A DNA stretch of 64,000 nucleotides. It comes from Oryzobacter faecalis (GTDB lineage: Bacteria > Actinomycetota > Actinomycetes > Actinomycetales > Dermatophilaceae). Of the stretch, positions 1 through 8,871 are shown in pieces. The notes beneath the pieces are model-generated. The model did no database searches. It was not told where the DNA came from and saw only the letters and a list, made by a program, of their open reading frames with translations. The stretch is taken from positions 124,001 through 188,000 of the forward strand of contig NZ_JBKOFW010000003.1 of assembly GCF_046764005.1 (NCBI RefSeq), written 5' to 3'. How positions within the stretch are numbered: position 1 is the first letter of the stretch; each line of letters opens with the position of its first letter. The position numbers and the translations under genes were made by a program.

Positions 1-2128
1 CGAGGCGAGCCACCGCGTGCACGAGCACCGTCTCGCGCCAGGTGGGGCCACGCCGGGCGCGGCGCTTGAGGTAGACGGGAGCGGCCATGTGCACGAACGG
101 CAGCGGGACGAACTCGGTGAAGCCGCCCGTCTCCCGCTGCAGCGCCCGGGTCCGCAGCAGGTGCCGCACCCAGTGCACCGGCTGCTCCACGGAGCCGAAC
201 ATCATCGTCACGTTGCTGCGCAGCCCGACACCGTGCGCGGCCCGGTGGGCGTCGAGCCACTCGTCGGTGGTGACCTTGTCGGGGCAGATCACTCGTCGGA
301 CCTCGTCGTCGAGGATCTCGGCCGCGGTTCCCGGCAGCGAGCGCAGGCCGGCCTCCCTGAGCCGGGAGAGGTAGGAGGGAAGCGGCTCACCGAGCCGCCG
401 GGCGCCCTCGACGACCTCGAGGGCGGTGAACCCGTGGAGGTGGATGTCGGGGACGGCCTCGTGCACGGCCCGGGTCACGTCGACGTAGAAGTCGCCGTCG
501 AAGCTCGGGTGGATGCCGCCCTGGAGGCACACCTCCGTCGCCCCCAGGGCCCTCGCCTCGACGGTGCGGGCCACGATCTCGTCGACGGAGAGGAGGTAGG
601 GGTGCCCGCGCAGGTTGAGCGAGAGCGGTCCCTTGGAGAACCCGCAGAAGGTGCACCGGAAGGTGCACACGTTCGTGTAGTTGATGTTGCGGTTGACGAC
701 GAAGGTCACGTCGTCCCCGACGAGGTCGCGCCGGAGCCGGTCCGCGGCCTCCGCGACCGCGGCCACCTCGGGACCGCGCGCCCCGAACAGGGTCAGCAGC
801 TCCTCCTCACCCAGCTCCTGGCCCAGGGCCGCGCCGTCGAGCACCTCCCGGACCGCGCCCCGCGCCGCCGGGCGCCCCGGGACGAGCCTGGGCGGGTGCG
901 CGTTCGCCCCGGAGTACCAGGCCGAGGAACGCCGGCCGACCTGGACGACCTCGGCGCCGGTGCCGACGTTGGCCGCGGCCTCGTGGCGCTCGGGCCAGAC
1001 GGCGCCCGGGTCGTCGCGGGCGAGCAGCTGGGCGTCCGCCCGGTCGAGGACCGCGAAGTGCAGGTCGTCGTCGGTCCAGCGCGCCGGGTCGCCGGCGAAC
1101 TCGGGGTAGATCGTCAGCCGGGGGGCCAGGGTGTGCCCCGCGTCCTCGGTCACCGCCCGCAGCAGGTCGAGCGCCGGCCACGGCCGTTCGGGGTTGACGT
1201 GGTCGGGCGTGACCGGTGAGACCCCACCCCAGTCGTCGATCCCCGCGGCGAGCAGGTCCGCGAGCTCGCCCGGGGCCGAGAGGTTGGGGGGTGCCTGCAC
1301 GTGGACGTCGGGGGGCAGGACCAGGCGGGCCAACGCCACCGCGCGCACGTGGTCCTCGTGCGGGCACGCGGGGTGCCCTCGCATCGCGGTCCCCGGCTTG
1401 GGCAGGAAGTTCTGGACGATGACCTCCTGCACGTGACCGTGCCGTTCGTGCGCCTCACGGACGGCCAGGAGCGCGAGGAGGCGGTCGGCCTCGGTCTCGC
1501 CGATGCCGACGAGGATCCCCGTGGTGAACGGGATCCGCAGCCGGCCGGCGGCCTCGAGGGTGGCCAGGCGCCGGGAGGGCACCTTGTCGGGCGCGCCCCG
1601 GTGGGCCGCGAGGTCCTCGCGCAGCGTCTCGAGCATCATCCCCTGGGAGACCGACACCGTCCGAAGGAGCGCCAGCTCCGCCGGGTCGAGGGCGCCCGCG
1701 TTGGCGTGGGGCAGCAGCCCGGTCTCGCCGACCACCGCGCCGGCCACCTCGGCCAGGTACGAGACGGTCGACGCGTGGCCGCGCTCGTCGAGCCACGCCC
1801 TCGCCTCGGGGTAGCGGTCCTCGGGTGCCTCGCCCAGGGTGAACAGCGCCTCGTGGCACCCCGTCTCCGCACCGCGGCCGGCGATGTCGAGGACCTGCTG
1901 CACGCTGAGGTAGGGCGAGGAGACCGAGCGTGGCGCGGCCGCGAAGGTGCAGTACCCGCAGCGGTCGCGGCACAGCCGCGTGAGAGGGATGAAGACCTTC
2001 GGGGAGTAGGTGACCCGCGACCCGTGGAGGGCGTCGCGGACGCGGCCGGCGTCCGCCACGAGCCGCGCCGTCGTCCGGTCGAGCAACTGGGCGCCGACGT
2101 CGTCAGGGACTGCGCTCGTGGTGGGCAC
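1..2128 (-). CDS. fbiC: FbiC, 7,8-didemethyl-8-hydroxy-5-deazariboflavin (FO) synthase, 3' end beyond window
   Basis: FbiC makes FO, the chromophore of coenzyme F420, from tyrosine and the flavin precursor 5-amino-6-ribitylamino-uracil. It joins two radical-SAM halves, CofG-like and CofH-like. Both CxxxCxxC cluster motifs are visible: CRDRCGYC (Cys53, 57, 60) and CTFRCTFC (Cys488, 492, 495). About 709 codons lie in the window, against a usual length near 850, so only the C-terminal end is missing at the edge. The start taken is GTG 2128; an in-frame GTG at 2155 is possible, and neither has a well-spaced Shine-Dalgarno. F420-type enzymes nearby (4675-5115 and 6717-7640) fit the cofactor. The gene is divergent from the regulator that follows. 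Confidence 0.95.
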   Translation of the reverse strand, partial: MPTTSAVPDDVGAQLLDRTTARLVADAGRVRDALHGSRVTYSPKVFIPLTRLCRDRCGYCTFAAAPRSVSSPYLSVQQVLDIAGRGAETGCHEALFTLGEAPEDRYPEARAWLDERGHASTVSYLAEVAGAVVGETGLLPHANAGALDPAELALLRTVSVSQGMMLETLREDLAAHRGAPDKVPSRRLATLEAAGRLRIPFTTGILVGIGETEADRLLALLAVREAHERHGHVQEVIVQNFLPKPGTAMRGHPACPHEDHVRAVALARLVLPPDVHVQAPPNLSAPGELADLLAAGIDDWGGVSPVTPDHVNPERPWPALDLLRAVTEDAGHTLAPRLTIYPEFAGDPARWTDDDLHFAVLDRADAQLLARDDPGAVWPERHEAAANVGTGAEVVQVGRRSSAWYSGANAHPPRLVPGRPAARGAVREVLDGAALGQELGEEELLTLFGARGPEVAAVAEAADRLRRDLVGDDVTFVVNRNINYTNVCTFRCTFCGFSKGPLSLNLRGHPYLLSVDEIVARTVEARALGATEVCLQGGIHPSFDGDFYVDVTRAVHEAVPDIHLHGFTALEVVEGARRLGEPLPSYLSRLREAGLRSLPGTAAEILDDEVRRVICPDKVTTDEWLDAHRAAHGVGLRSNVTMMFGSVEQPVHWVRHLLRTRALQRETGGFTEFVPLPFVHMAAPVYLKRRARRGPTWRETVLVHAVARL

Positions 2129-2228
2129 CCTCAGACCGTCGCGGCCCGATGTCACCCTCCGCCCAACGCCGGATCAATGCCCCATCAACGTCTCGGCCGG
2201 CGCCGTGAGAGTGTGGTTCGCTGGTGGC

Positions 2229-2963
2229 GTGGCCGAGCCCACCAGCCTCGCGAGGTCCCGCGAGCACCTGCACCAGCCCCTGGTGCTCATCGTCGACGAC
2301 GACGAGGGCATCAGGACGGTCGTGCGGTGGCAGCTGCACGAGGAGGGGTACCGCACCGTCGAGGCCGCCGACGGCCGCGCCGCCCTCGACACCATCGCCA
2401 CCAACCCTCCCGCCCTCGTCGTCCTCGACCTGACCCTTCCCCCGCCGGGTGGTCTCGACGTCCTCAAGGCCGTGCGGACCGGAGCCACGAGTGCGCCGCG
2501 GAGCCTGCCCGTCATCATCCTGTCGGGGCGCAGCGGTGAGACGGACCGCATCGTCGGCCTCGACCTCGGTGCCGACGACTACCTCGTCAAGCCCTTCTCG
2601 CCGGGGGAGCTCGTGGCCCGGGTGCGTTCGGTCCTGCGCCGCGCCACGACAGACCTCGGCGAGCGCCGGACCGTGGGGCCGCTGCGGATCGACCTCGGCA
2701 CCCGGGAGGTCTGGCTCGACGGCGTGGCCGTCGCCCTCACGGCGCGGGAGTTCGACCTCGTGACCTTCTTCGCCGGCCACCCGCGCCAGGTGTTCAGTCG
2801 CCACCAGCTCCTCGAGCGCGTCTGGCAGTCGCCCGACTGGCTCGGCGAGGCCACCGTGACCGAGCACGTGCACCGGGTCCGGCGGAAGTTCGACGCGGCA
2901 GGTCACGGGAACCTGCTGCGTACCGTACGTGGTGTCGGGTACCAGCTGGACGTGTCGTCGTGA
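2229..2963 (+). CDS. OmpR/PhoB-family response regulator
   Basis: This two-domain response regulator has an N-terminal receiver, with acidic pocket D23-D25, phosphoacceptor D67 in VVLDLT and the conserved Lys in LVKPF. A C-terminal winged helix binds DNA, ending in the usual VRGVGYQL. It should receive phosphate from the kinase encoded next, whose GTG start overlaps this stop by 4 nt. The start is uncertain: GTG 2229 gives 244 residues, close to the family norm, while GTG 2211 and 2205 are in frame just upstream. The target genes are not evident from the sequence. Confidence 0.9.
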   Translation: MAEPTSLARSREHLHQPLVLIVDDDEGIRTVVRWQLHEEGYRTVEAADGRAALDTIATNPPALVVLDLTLPPPGGLDVLKAVRTGATSAPRSLPVIILSGRSGETDRIVGLDLGADDYLVKPFSPGELVARVRSVLRRATTDLGERRTVGPLRIDLGTREVWLDGVAVALTAREFDLVTFFAGHPRQVFSRHQLLERVWQSPDWLGEATVTEHVHRVRRKFDAAGHGNLLRTVRGVGYQLDVSS

Positions 2964-4678
2964 CCCGCCCCTGGGCGGCCTCGCTCGACGCCGACGCCGC
3001 GGATGACGTGGGCTTCTCACCCGAGGACGCCGCCGCCCTGCTCCGCCGGCACACCGAGATCCTCGACCTCGTGGCCCGTGGCGCCTCCCGCCGGCTCATG
3101 CTCGACCGGGTCGTGGTGGCGATCGAGGAGCTCATCCCGGACTCCTTCGCCTCGATCCTGCTCTACGACCGGGCCCGGCGACGCCTCCGTCACGGCTCGG
3201 ACACCCGCCTGCCGGCCTCCTACATGGCGACGATCGACGGCATCGAGCCCGGACCGTCCGCGGGGTCCTGCGGCACGGCGGCGTACCTGAACCGGCGGGT
3301 CGTCGTCCAGGACGTGAGGACCGACGACCGGTGGCGGGACTTCCGCGAGGCGGCCCGGGAGGCCGGCGTCGTCGCGTGCTGGTCGACGCCCATCGGGGGT
3401 CGTGACGGCCGGCCGGTCGGGACCTTCGCCCTCTACCATCGCGAGCCGCACGAGCCCTCGGCCCGTGAGCAGCGGCTCGTGGACCGCTTCTGCTACCTCG
3501 CCTCGGTGGTCATCGAGCACACCCGGGTCCTCGACGAGCTCATCGCCAACGAGCAGCTGTTCCGGCGCTCCTTCGAGGACAACGCCGCCGGCATGCTGCT
3601 GCTCGACCTCGACCTGCGGGTGGCCCGGGCCAACACCGCGGCCGAGCGGCTCATCGGCGTCCCCGCCTCGGGCCTCGCCGGCGAACCGGTCACCTCGTTG
3701 CTCGGTGCCCCGCCGGGCCAGCAGGCGCTCTTCGAGAGCTGGCTGACGGTCGGGTCCGGCACCGTCACCCAGGAGGTGCGGGTGACCACGCACGACGGGC
3801 AGGAACGAAGCGCCGAGGCGACGGCCTCGGCGATCCACGATGCCGCCGGCGTTCCCACGGCGGTCGTGGTGACGGTGCTCGACCTGACCGAGCGCGAGGC
3901 CGTCCGGCACGCCGAGCAGGCCCGCCGCGAGGCCGAGGTCGCCCGGACCACCGCCGAACGGCACAGCCAGGCCAAGTCCCAGCTGCTCACGACCGTCAGC
4001 CACGAGATCCGCAGCCCGCTGCAGGCCATCACCGGGTTCACCGAGCTGCTCTCGACCCTCGACCTCGACGAGCGTCGACGCGGCGAGGCGCTGCGCCAGA
4101 TCGACGTCGCGGCCCACCACCTGCTCGACATCGTCACCGACGTCCTGGACCTGACGAAGGTCGAGGCGGCGGCCCTCCCGCTGCGCCTTGAGCAGGTCGA
4201 CCTGCGCCGAGCCGCCGAGGAGGCCATCGACCTCGTGACCCCCCTCGCACGATCCCGAGAGGTGCGCCTGGTGCTGGGGCCCCCGGCGCAGGTGCACGCC
4301 CGGGCCGACGCGCGGCGTGTCGTCCAGGTCGTGCTGAACCTGCTGCGCAACGCCGTGCAGCACGGCTCGCACGGTGGGCAGGTGTCGGTCCGTGTCCTCG
4401 GCGCCGAGGCCCCCGCCTCCGACGGCGGGCAGTGGGTCACCGTCGAGGTCAGCGACGACGGACCCGGGATCCCCGAGGCCATGATGGCCACGGTCTTCAC
4501 GCCGTGGGTCCACCACCCGGAGGGGGCCGACGGGTTCGGGCTCGGCCTGGGCCTCGCGCGCCGCCTCGCCGAGGCGATGGACGGCGAGCTGGCCGTGCGT
4601 CCCTCACCCGAGGGGGGCGCCCGGGTCTCGCTGCGCCTGCCGGCCTGCGACAGCGACCCCGCCGGGGGGGCGCCGTGA
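2960..4678 (+). CDS. GAF-PAS sensor histidine kinase
   Basis: A 572-residue kinase with no membrane segment, so probably a cytoplasmic sensor. The order is a GAF domain (about 35-185), a PAS domain (about 200-310), a short coiled linker, the HisKA dimerisation domain with phosphoacceptor His348 in SHEIRS, and a HATPase_c domain showing NLLRNAVQ (N box), DDGPGIP (G1) and GFGLGLGL (G2). It is translationally coupled to the response regulator upstream (GTGA overlap) and to a PPOX-family gene downstream. The GAF and PAS ligands are unknown; the neighbouring flavin/F420 genes make redox or light sensing possible, but that is inference. Confidence 0.92.
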   Translation: MTRPWAASLDADAADDVGFSPEDAAALLRRHTEILDLVARGASRRLMLDRVVVAIEELIPDSFASILLYDRARRRLRHGSDTRLPASYMATIDGIEPGPSAGSCGTAAYLNRRVVVQDVRTDDRWRDFREAAREAGVVACWSTPIGGRDGRPVGTFALYHREPHEPSAREQRLVDRFCYLASVVIEHTRVLDELIANEQLFRRSFEDNAAGMLLLDLDLRVARANTAAERLIGVPASGLAGEPVTSLLGAPPGQQALFESWLTVGSGTVTQEVRVTTHDGQERSAEATASAIHDAAGVPTAVVVTVLDLTEREAVRHAEQARREAEVARTTAERHSQAKSQLLTTVSHEIRSPLQAITGFTELLSTLDLDERRRGEALRQIDVAAHHLLDIVTDVLDLTKVEAAALPLRLEQVDLRRAAEEAIDLVTPLARSREVRLVLGPPAQVHARADARRVVQVVLNLLRNAVQHGSHGGQVSVRVLGAEAPASDGGQWVTVEVSDDGPGIPEAMMATVFTPWVHHPEGADGFGLGLGLARRLAEAMDGELAVRPSPEGGARVSLRLPACDSDPAGGAP

Positions 4679-5115
4679 GACTCACCCCCCAGGAGGCGCG
4701 CGCGCGGCTGCTGGCCGCCGACCACGGTGTGCTGTCCACGCTCCATCCCGAGCGCGGGGTCGACGCGGTGCCGTGCGCCTTCGCCGTCGACGGCGACCTG
4801 CTCGGCTTCGGCGTCGACCGGGTCAAGCCGAAGGATTCGGGCCGGCTGCGCCGCAACCGCAACCTCGAGGGTGATCCCCGGGCAGCGCTCCTCGTCGAAT
4901 GCTGGGACCGCGACGACTGGACGCGCCTGTGGTGGGTGCGGGCCACGCTGCGGCACGAACCCGTCCCCCCCGAGGGAGCCGCGGGCCGCCTGTCGCGACT
5001 GCTCGCGGGCCGCTACCCGCAGTACGTCGACGAGCCGTTCGAGGAGGTCGTCGTCCTGCGCGTCGTCGGCCTCACCGGCTGGGCCGCGTCCGACGAGCCG
5101 TTCGCCGCAGGTTGA
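4675..5115 (+). CDS. PPOX-class protein, probable F420/flavin-dependent (Rv0121-like)
   Basis: A 146-residue pyridoxamine-5'-phosphate-oxidase-fold protein. It has the typical opening LLAADHGVLSTL, a HPERGVDAVPCAF strand pair, the KPKDSGRLRRNRNLEGDPRAALLVE segment in the middle, and a WWVRATL strand. These split-barrel proteins bind FMN or F420; the pattern resembles the Rv0121 group of probable F420-dependent enzymes. Its GTG start overlaps the kinase stop by 4 nt, making a three-gene operon with the two-component system. fbiC lies on the opposite strand 2.5 kb away. The substrate is unknown. Confidence 0.8.
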   Translation: MRLTPQEARARLLAADHGVLSTLHPERGVDAVPCAFAVDGDLLGFGVDRVKPKDSGRLRRNRNLEGDPRAALLVECWDRDDWTRLWWVRATLRHEPVPPEGAAGRLSRLLAGRYPQYVDEPFEEVVVLRVVGLTGWAASDEPFAAG

Positions 5116-5211
5116 CGCCCGCCGCGTCGGGTCGTCGCGAGTTGCCCGACATTGACGCCTTGTCGCGACGGCGCGAAAGTTGAGCAACGTCGCGCTGTGG
5201 AGGTGGCCCCC

Positions 5212-5379
5212 ATGAAGGATCTGCGGTGCTTGCTCGGGCGTCACAGGTGGCAGCACCACGTCAACCGGGAGATGGGCGGACCGAACGCCGGCTACGACAC
5301 CTGCACAAGATGCGGCGTGGAGAAGAAGGCATACGGCAAGCCGCCCGCGACAGGAGTGGCCGGGCCCGGAGGCTTCTGA
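5212..5379 (+). CDS. small CxxC-containing hypothetical protein (55 aa)
   Basis: Begins MKDLRCLLGRHRW and contains a TCTRCG knuckle; the single CxxC and the upstream Cys/His residues could bind one metal ion. A clear Shine-Dalgarno (GGAGGTGG) precedes ATG 5212, which supports translation. Similar very short proteins are common in actinobacteria, but no function can be assigned. Confidence 0.6.
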   Translation: MKDLRCLLGRHRWQHHVNREMGGPNAGYDTCTRCGVEKKAYGKPPATGVAGPGGF

Positions 5380-5517
5380 GCCGCACCGAGCGATGCCGGG
5401 CCGCGTCCACCGTCAAAGCAGCATGGTCGGACGTCGACACGCACCGAGGTGGAGCTCTGACCTTCCTGCGGCCTGGAGGGCTGCAACACCTGCGCCGTCC
5501 GAGGCCACGATGACCGG

Positions 5518-6183
5518 GTGTGGGCATCGACGACGCGTGTCCGGTGGGGCCTGGCGCTGGGCGGACTGACTGCGCTCATCCTGACGCAGGCATGTGCGCT
5601 CTCGTTCTTCAGCGCGTACGGCTCCCCGGACGAGATGCCTCCGAGATGGCTGGCCGCGATGGAGGCCCCGCTGAGCAGGGTCGCGGTGATCGCTCCCGGC
5701 TCGACGACCGTCCATGACCTCTACGGGCTCGTCTATCTGGGCGCCTGGGTGCTGGGGCTGACCGGGTTCGCCCGCGGGCTCGCACTGCGCCGGTCATCGT
5801 TCACCGTCCGCCTTCGCCGCAGCTGGAGCGCGGTCCTCGTCGGGTTGGGGCTCGTGGCCATCGGCATCTTCGGCGACTACGCGATTCCCAACGACATGGT
5901 CGGAGGAATCGGGTTCATGCTCACCGGCCTCGGGTTCGTCGCCACCTCTGTCGCCTTGGTGGTCCTTGGCATCGTCCTTCGACGCGACGCCGCCGTGGGC
6001 CTCCCGAGTGCGTGGATGGTGGCAGCCCTCGGCGCGGGCTCCGTCACTGGCGGCACCGCTCTCGTCGGACACGTTCCGTCAGGCCCCGGGCTCGGCTTCG
6101 CCCTCGCCGCGCTTGTCCTCGCCGCGACCCGTCGGGGCGACCCAGAGGCACCAGGCCGTGGCGCAGTCCAGTCCTCCCCATAG
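5518..6183 (+). CDS. hypothetical multi-pass membrane protein
   Basis: A 221-residue protein starting at GTG 5518. It has about six hydrophobic stretches, near residues 9-30, 60-80, 100-118, 122-145, 160-180 and 185-205, separated by short arginine-rich loops. No catalytic motif is recognised. It stands alone: the upstream gene ends 138 bp earlier and the downstream gene is convergent. Codon use matches the neighbours. Confidence 0.6.
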   Translation: MWASTTRVRWGLALGGLTALILTQACALSFFSAYGSPDEMPPRWLAAMEAPLSRVAVIAPGSTTVHDLYGLVYLGAWVLGLTGFARGLALRRSSFTVRLRRSWSAVLVGLGLVAIGIFGDYAIPNDMVGGIGFMLTGLGFVATSVALVVLGIVLRRDAAVGLPSAWMVAALGAGSVTGGTALVGHVPSGPGLGFALAALVLAATRRGDPEAPGRGAVQSSP

Positions 6184-6241
6184 ATGGGTGCAAGGCCGCG
6201 GTCGCCTGCGCGCGGCACGAGCGGTCGATCGCTCGGGCGGT

Positions 6242-6559
6242 CTAGCCTGCGGCGACCCGCTTGAGAGCTTCTCTCAGATCGCGCAGTGCTGGGATGCCTC
6301 GCAGTCCGTCGGGGGTGGCGTAGAGCCGGCAGGACAGTGCTACGGGTGCGTCGGGCCGAGCGAATGGGTCGAGGCCGTTGAGCAGAATGGTTGGGGAGCC
6401 GGCGAACCGCCGTTGCCGCGCCTGGTCTGGGCTGGCGACGATGGTGCGGGTGACGGTGGCCTCCACTCGGGTGTCTGCGACGGCGGTCGCGATCAGTTCA
6501 CAGGCGGCGGCGTCGTTGGGGCAGTCCGGTATGACGAGCAGTTCGATGTCCATCGCCAT
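6242..6559 (-). CDS. thioredoxin-fold protein, single-Cys type
   Basis: A 105-residue protein. It begins with a beta strand (IELLVIPDCPNDAAAC), where the thioredoxin CxxC is replaced by a lone Cys in DCPND. It then has the GSPTILLNGLDPF segment that carries the conserved cis-Pro and NG turn of small thioredoxin/alkylmercury-lyase-associated proteins. ATG 6559 and ATG 6553 are both possible starts. Role unknown; a thiol transfer or metal-binding role is only an inference. Confidence 0.65.
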   Translation of the reverse strand: MAMDIELLVIPDCPNDAAACELIATAVADTRVEATVTRTIVASPDQARQRRFAGSPTILLNGLDPFARPDAPVALSCRLYATPDGLRGIPALRDLREALKRVAAG

Positions 6560-6716
6560 GGAAGGTACTCGCCGAGCCGGCGGTGTGTGCCGCCGATGAG
6601 CGTGTTCCGATGCCACCCTCGGTGCATCACCTCCACGAGAAGGCTGCGGAACCGGTTTCGTGCGAATGCGGCCGGGGCGCGCCGTCATCGGCACGACGTG
6701 TCGTCGGTGACGTGGG

Positions 6717-7640
6717 TCAACGGGGTGCGAAGGCCTCGAGCACCTGCTCGGCGTGGTCGAGCGCCGCGGCCGGGTCGGCGTCAGGGTCGCCCACGCGGGG
6801 CGAGAGGTTGAGGTCGAGGAACACCTCTGTGACACCCACGGCCGCGAGGGCAGCGACGTCCTCGAGGACCTGCTCGCGCGTCCCCTGCAACGGGGTCCGT
6901 GCGGGGCCGGGGTCGGTGTCCAGGAGGTCGACGACCGCTCGGACGACGACGCGCAGCGCACCCGGGTCGCGACCGGCCTCGACGGCGCCCGCGCGGACGA
7001 CCGCGACCGACCCCGCCACCGTCTCGAGGTCGTGCATGCTGCCGGCGATCCAGCCCTCGGCCAGGCGACCGGCCCGGCGCAGCGCCGAGCCCGCCGTCCC
7101 GCCGAGCAGCACGGGCGGGTGCGGCCGCTGGACGGGGCGGGGAGCCACGTGCGAGCGGGGTACGGAGTAGAAGTCCCCGTGGAACTCGACCGGGTCCTCG
7201 GTCCACAGGGCGTGCAGGCAGCGCAGGTACTCCTCCATGCGTGCGCCGCGCCGCGTCATCGGGATGCCGGCGGCCGCGTACTCCTCGGGCAGCCAGCCGA
7301 TGCCGAGGCCGGCCGTGAGCCGCCCGCCGGAGACGACGTCGAGGGACGCGAGGGTCTTCGCGAGGAGGGCCGGCGGGGTGAAGGGGGCGCAGAGCGTCGC
7401 CGTCCCCAGGCCGATGGAGGAGGTGTGCCCGGCGACGAGGGCGAGGGCGACCACCGGGTCGAGGACCGAACGGTGCCCCGGGGACAAGGAGGCGTCGACC
7501 GGCCGCAGGACCCGCTGGAAGGTCCACAGCGAGGCGTACCCGAGCTCCTCGGCCCGACGGGCGACGTGGACGGTCATCGCGGGCGTCGCCCACGAGCCCG
7601 ACACCGGCAGCCCGAACCCGAGGAGCGGTCGCGCGGTCAT
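6717..7640 (-). CDS. LLM-class F420-dependent oxidoreductase
   Basis: A 307-residue luciferase-like (LLM) TIM-barrel protein. Family marks include the N-terminal LGFGLPVSG strand, ARRAEELGYASLW, SIGLGTATLCAPF, SGGRLTAGLGIGWLPEEYAAAG and HPPVLLGGTAGSALRRAGRLAEGW. These are typical of actinobacterial F420-dependent reductases rather than FMN monooxygenases. The start ATG 7640 overlaps the TetR stop as ATGA, so the two are co-transcribed and the enzyme is probably repressed by that regulator. The substrate is unknown; TetR-LLM pairs often handle hydrophobic xenobiotics. Confidence 0.88.
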   Translation of the reverse strand: MTARPLLGFGLPVSGSWATPAMTVHVARRAEELGYASLWTFQRVLRPVDASLSPGHRSVLDPVVALALVAGHTSSIGLGTATLCAPFTPPALLAKTLASLDVVSGGRLTAGLGIGWLPEEYAAAGIPMTRRGARMEEYLRCLHALWTEDPVEFHGDFYSVPRSHVAPRPVQRPHPPVLLGGTAGSALRRAGRLAEGWIAGSMHDLETVAGSVAVVRAGAVEAGRDPGALRVVVRAVVDLLDTDPGPARTPLQGTREQVLEDVAALAAVGVTEVFLDLNLSPRVGDPDADPAAALDHAEQVLEAFAPR

Positions 7641-8233
7641 GCCCGCGAGCCCGCGAGGGTGTCGAGGAAGCGGTCGAGGGCCGCCCGCAGGCGCCGCGGC
7701 GGGTAGCGAGCCGGCCACTGGACCCCGTGCAGGGCCAGCCCGTCGAGCAGCGGGTAGAGGAGGGCGACGGCCTCCTCCGGTGTCGTCCCCGGACCGAGGA
7801 GGCCGTCGCGGTCCAGCAGGGTCACGGCGACCGTGACCGCCTCCCTGCTCAGCGCCTCCATCTCGTCCCGAACGGCCACGAGGGCGGGGTCGGTCAGCGG
7901 GCGGCCGAGGAAGGCGAGGTAGACGGCCACCTCGTCGCGGCGCTCGTCGTCCAGGGGGAGGAGCTGCTCGAGGACGCGCGCAGCGCCCTCCCGTCCGCGG
8001 AGGCCGTCGAGGTCGCCGACGCGCTCGGTGGCGCGCTGCACGACCGACGTCAGGGCGGCGGCGAGCAGCTCGTCCTGGGTGGCGAAGTAGTGGCGCAGGG
8101 CGCCGGCCGAGGTCCCTGCCTCGGCGGCCACGTTCCGCACGGACACCCCGACGATGCCCTCGCGCCGGACGAGCCGCCACACGGCCTCGGTGATCTCGCG
8201 ACGCCGGGCGACGTGGTCGACGGTCCTCGGCAC
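7637..8233 (-). CDS. TetR-family repressor
   Basis: A 198-residue regulator with an N-terminal helix-turn-helix (about residues 10-55: VSVRNVAAEAGTSAGALRHYF) and an all-helical ligand domain of TetR_C type. It starts at GTG 8233, immediately next to a perfect palindrome at 8244-8259 that is the likely operator for itself, the LLM gene and the divergent membrane gene. It is translationally coupled to the LLM oxidoreductase. Confidence 0.9.
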   Translation of the reverse strand: MPRTVDHVARRREITEAVWRLVRREGIVGVSVRNVAAEAGTSAGALRHYFATQDELLAAALTSVVQRATERVGDLDGLRGREGAARVLEQLLPLDDERRDEVAVYLAFLGRPLTDPALVAVRDEMEALSREAVTVAVTLLDRDGLLGPGTTPEEAVALLYPLLDGLALHGVQWPARYPPRRLRAALDRFLDTLAGSRA

Positions 8234-8243
8234 AGGACTGTTG

Positions 8244-8259
8244 TAGCACGAGCGTGCTA
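8244..8259. promoter_or_regulatory. palindromic TetR operator in a divergent promoter
   Basis: TAGCACG-AG-CGTGCTA is a perfect 7-bp inverted repeat with a 2-bp spacer, between the TetR gene and the divergent membrane-protein gene. On the minus strand it overlaps a TATAGC -10-like hexamer, and on the plus strand it runs into TATAAA, so bound protein would block both promoters. Confidence 0.8.
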
Positions 8260-8301
8260 TAAAGGTTCTGATACGACTGTGTCGAAACCTGAGGAGCGCC
8301 A

Positions 8302-8871
8302 GTGATCTATGCGGCCATCATCGCGTGCGAGGTGGGGTTCTGGGTCGTGCTGGCGGCCGGCCTCCTGGCTCGCTATGCCCTGCAGCGGCCGCGTCTCGGG
8401 GCGTGGCTCTTGGCCGGGGTGCCCGTCGTCGACCTCGCCCTGCTGGGGTTCACCGTGGTCGACCTGCGCGCCGGGGGAACCCCGGCCGTGGCCCACGGGT
8501 TGGCTGCGCTCTACCTGGGCTTCTCCGTCGCCTTCGGTCACCGGATGGTCCGGTGGGCCGACGCGCGGGTCGCCCACCGCCTCGCCGCCGGTCCGGCACC
8601 TGCGGCCTCGCCGAGCTGGGGCACGAGGAGCCGGATGGTCGCGGAGTGGCGCACGTTCGCGCGCGCGGTCCTGGCCGGAGCCGTCGCCGTGGGGGTCCTG
8701 CTCGTCGCCATCCGCGTCGTCGGCGACTCCGGCGACTCCTCGGCGTTGCGGTCCTGGATCCCCCAGGTCGGCCTCGGCCTGGCGGTCTGGCTGGTCGTCG
8801 GGCCGGGCGCGGCCAGCGTCCTGGCCCTCAGCGCGCGACGAGGTGGAGCAGGAAGCCCTGGGCGGGGCTGA
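8302..8871 (+). CDS. hypothetical integral membrane protein next to TetR operator
   Basis: A 189-residue protein with five hydrophobic segments (about 3-24, 33-54, 63-80, 118-138 and 155-175). It starts at GTG 8302 behind GAGGAG. It shares the palindromic operator with the divergent TetR-LLM pair, so it is probably controlled by that regulator. Its last 44 bp overlap the 3' end of the convergent alpha-galactosidase gene. No transport motif is recognised. Confidence 0.7.
   Translation: MIYAAIIACEVGFWVVLAAGLLARYALQRPRLGAWLLAGVPVVDLALLGFTVVDLRAGGTPAVAHGLAALYLGFSVAFGHRMVRWADARVAHRLAAGPAPAASPSWGTRSRMVAEWRTFARAVLAGAVAVGVLLVAIRVVGDSGDSSALRSWIPQVGLGLAVWLVVGPGAASVLALSARRGGAGSPGRG

Noticed and set aside
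1301..2539. A 412-codon plus-strand frame across the 5' part of fbiC
   Set aside because: The radical-SAM motifs of FbiC lie on the minus strand here; the plus frame has no conserved motif.
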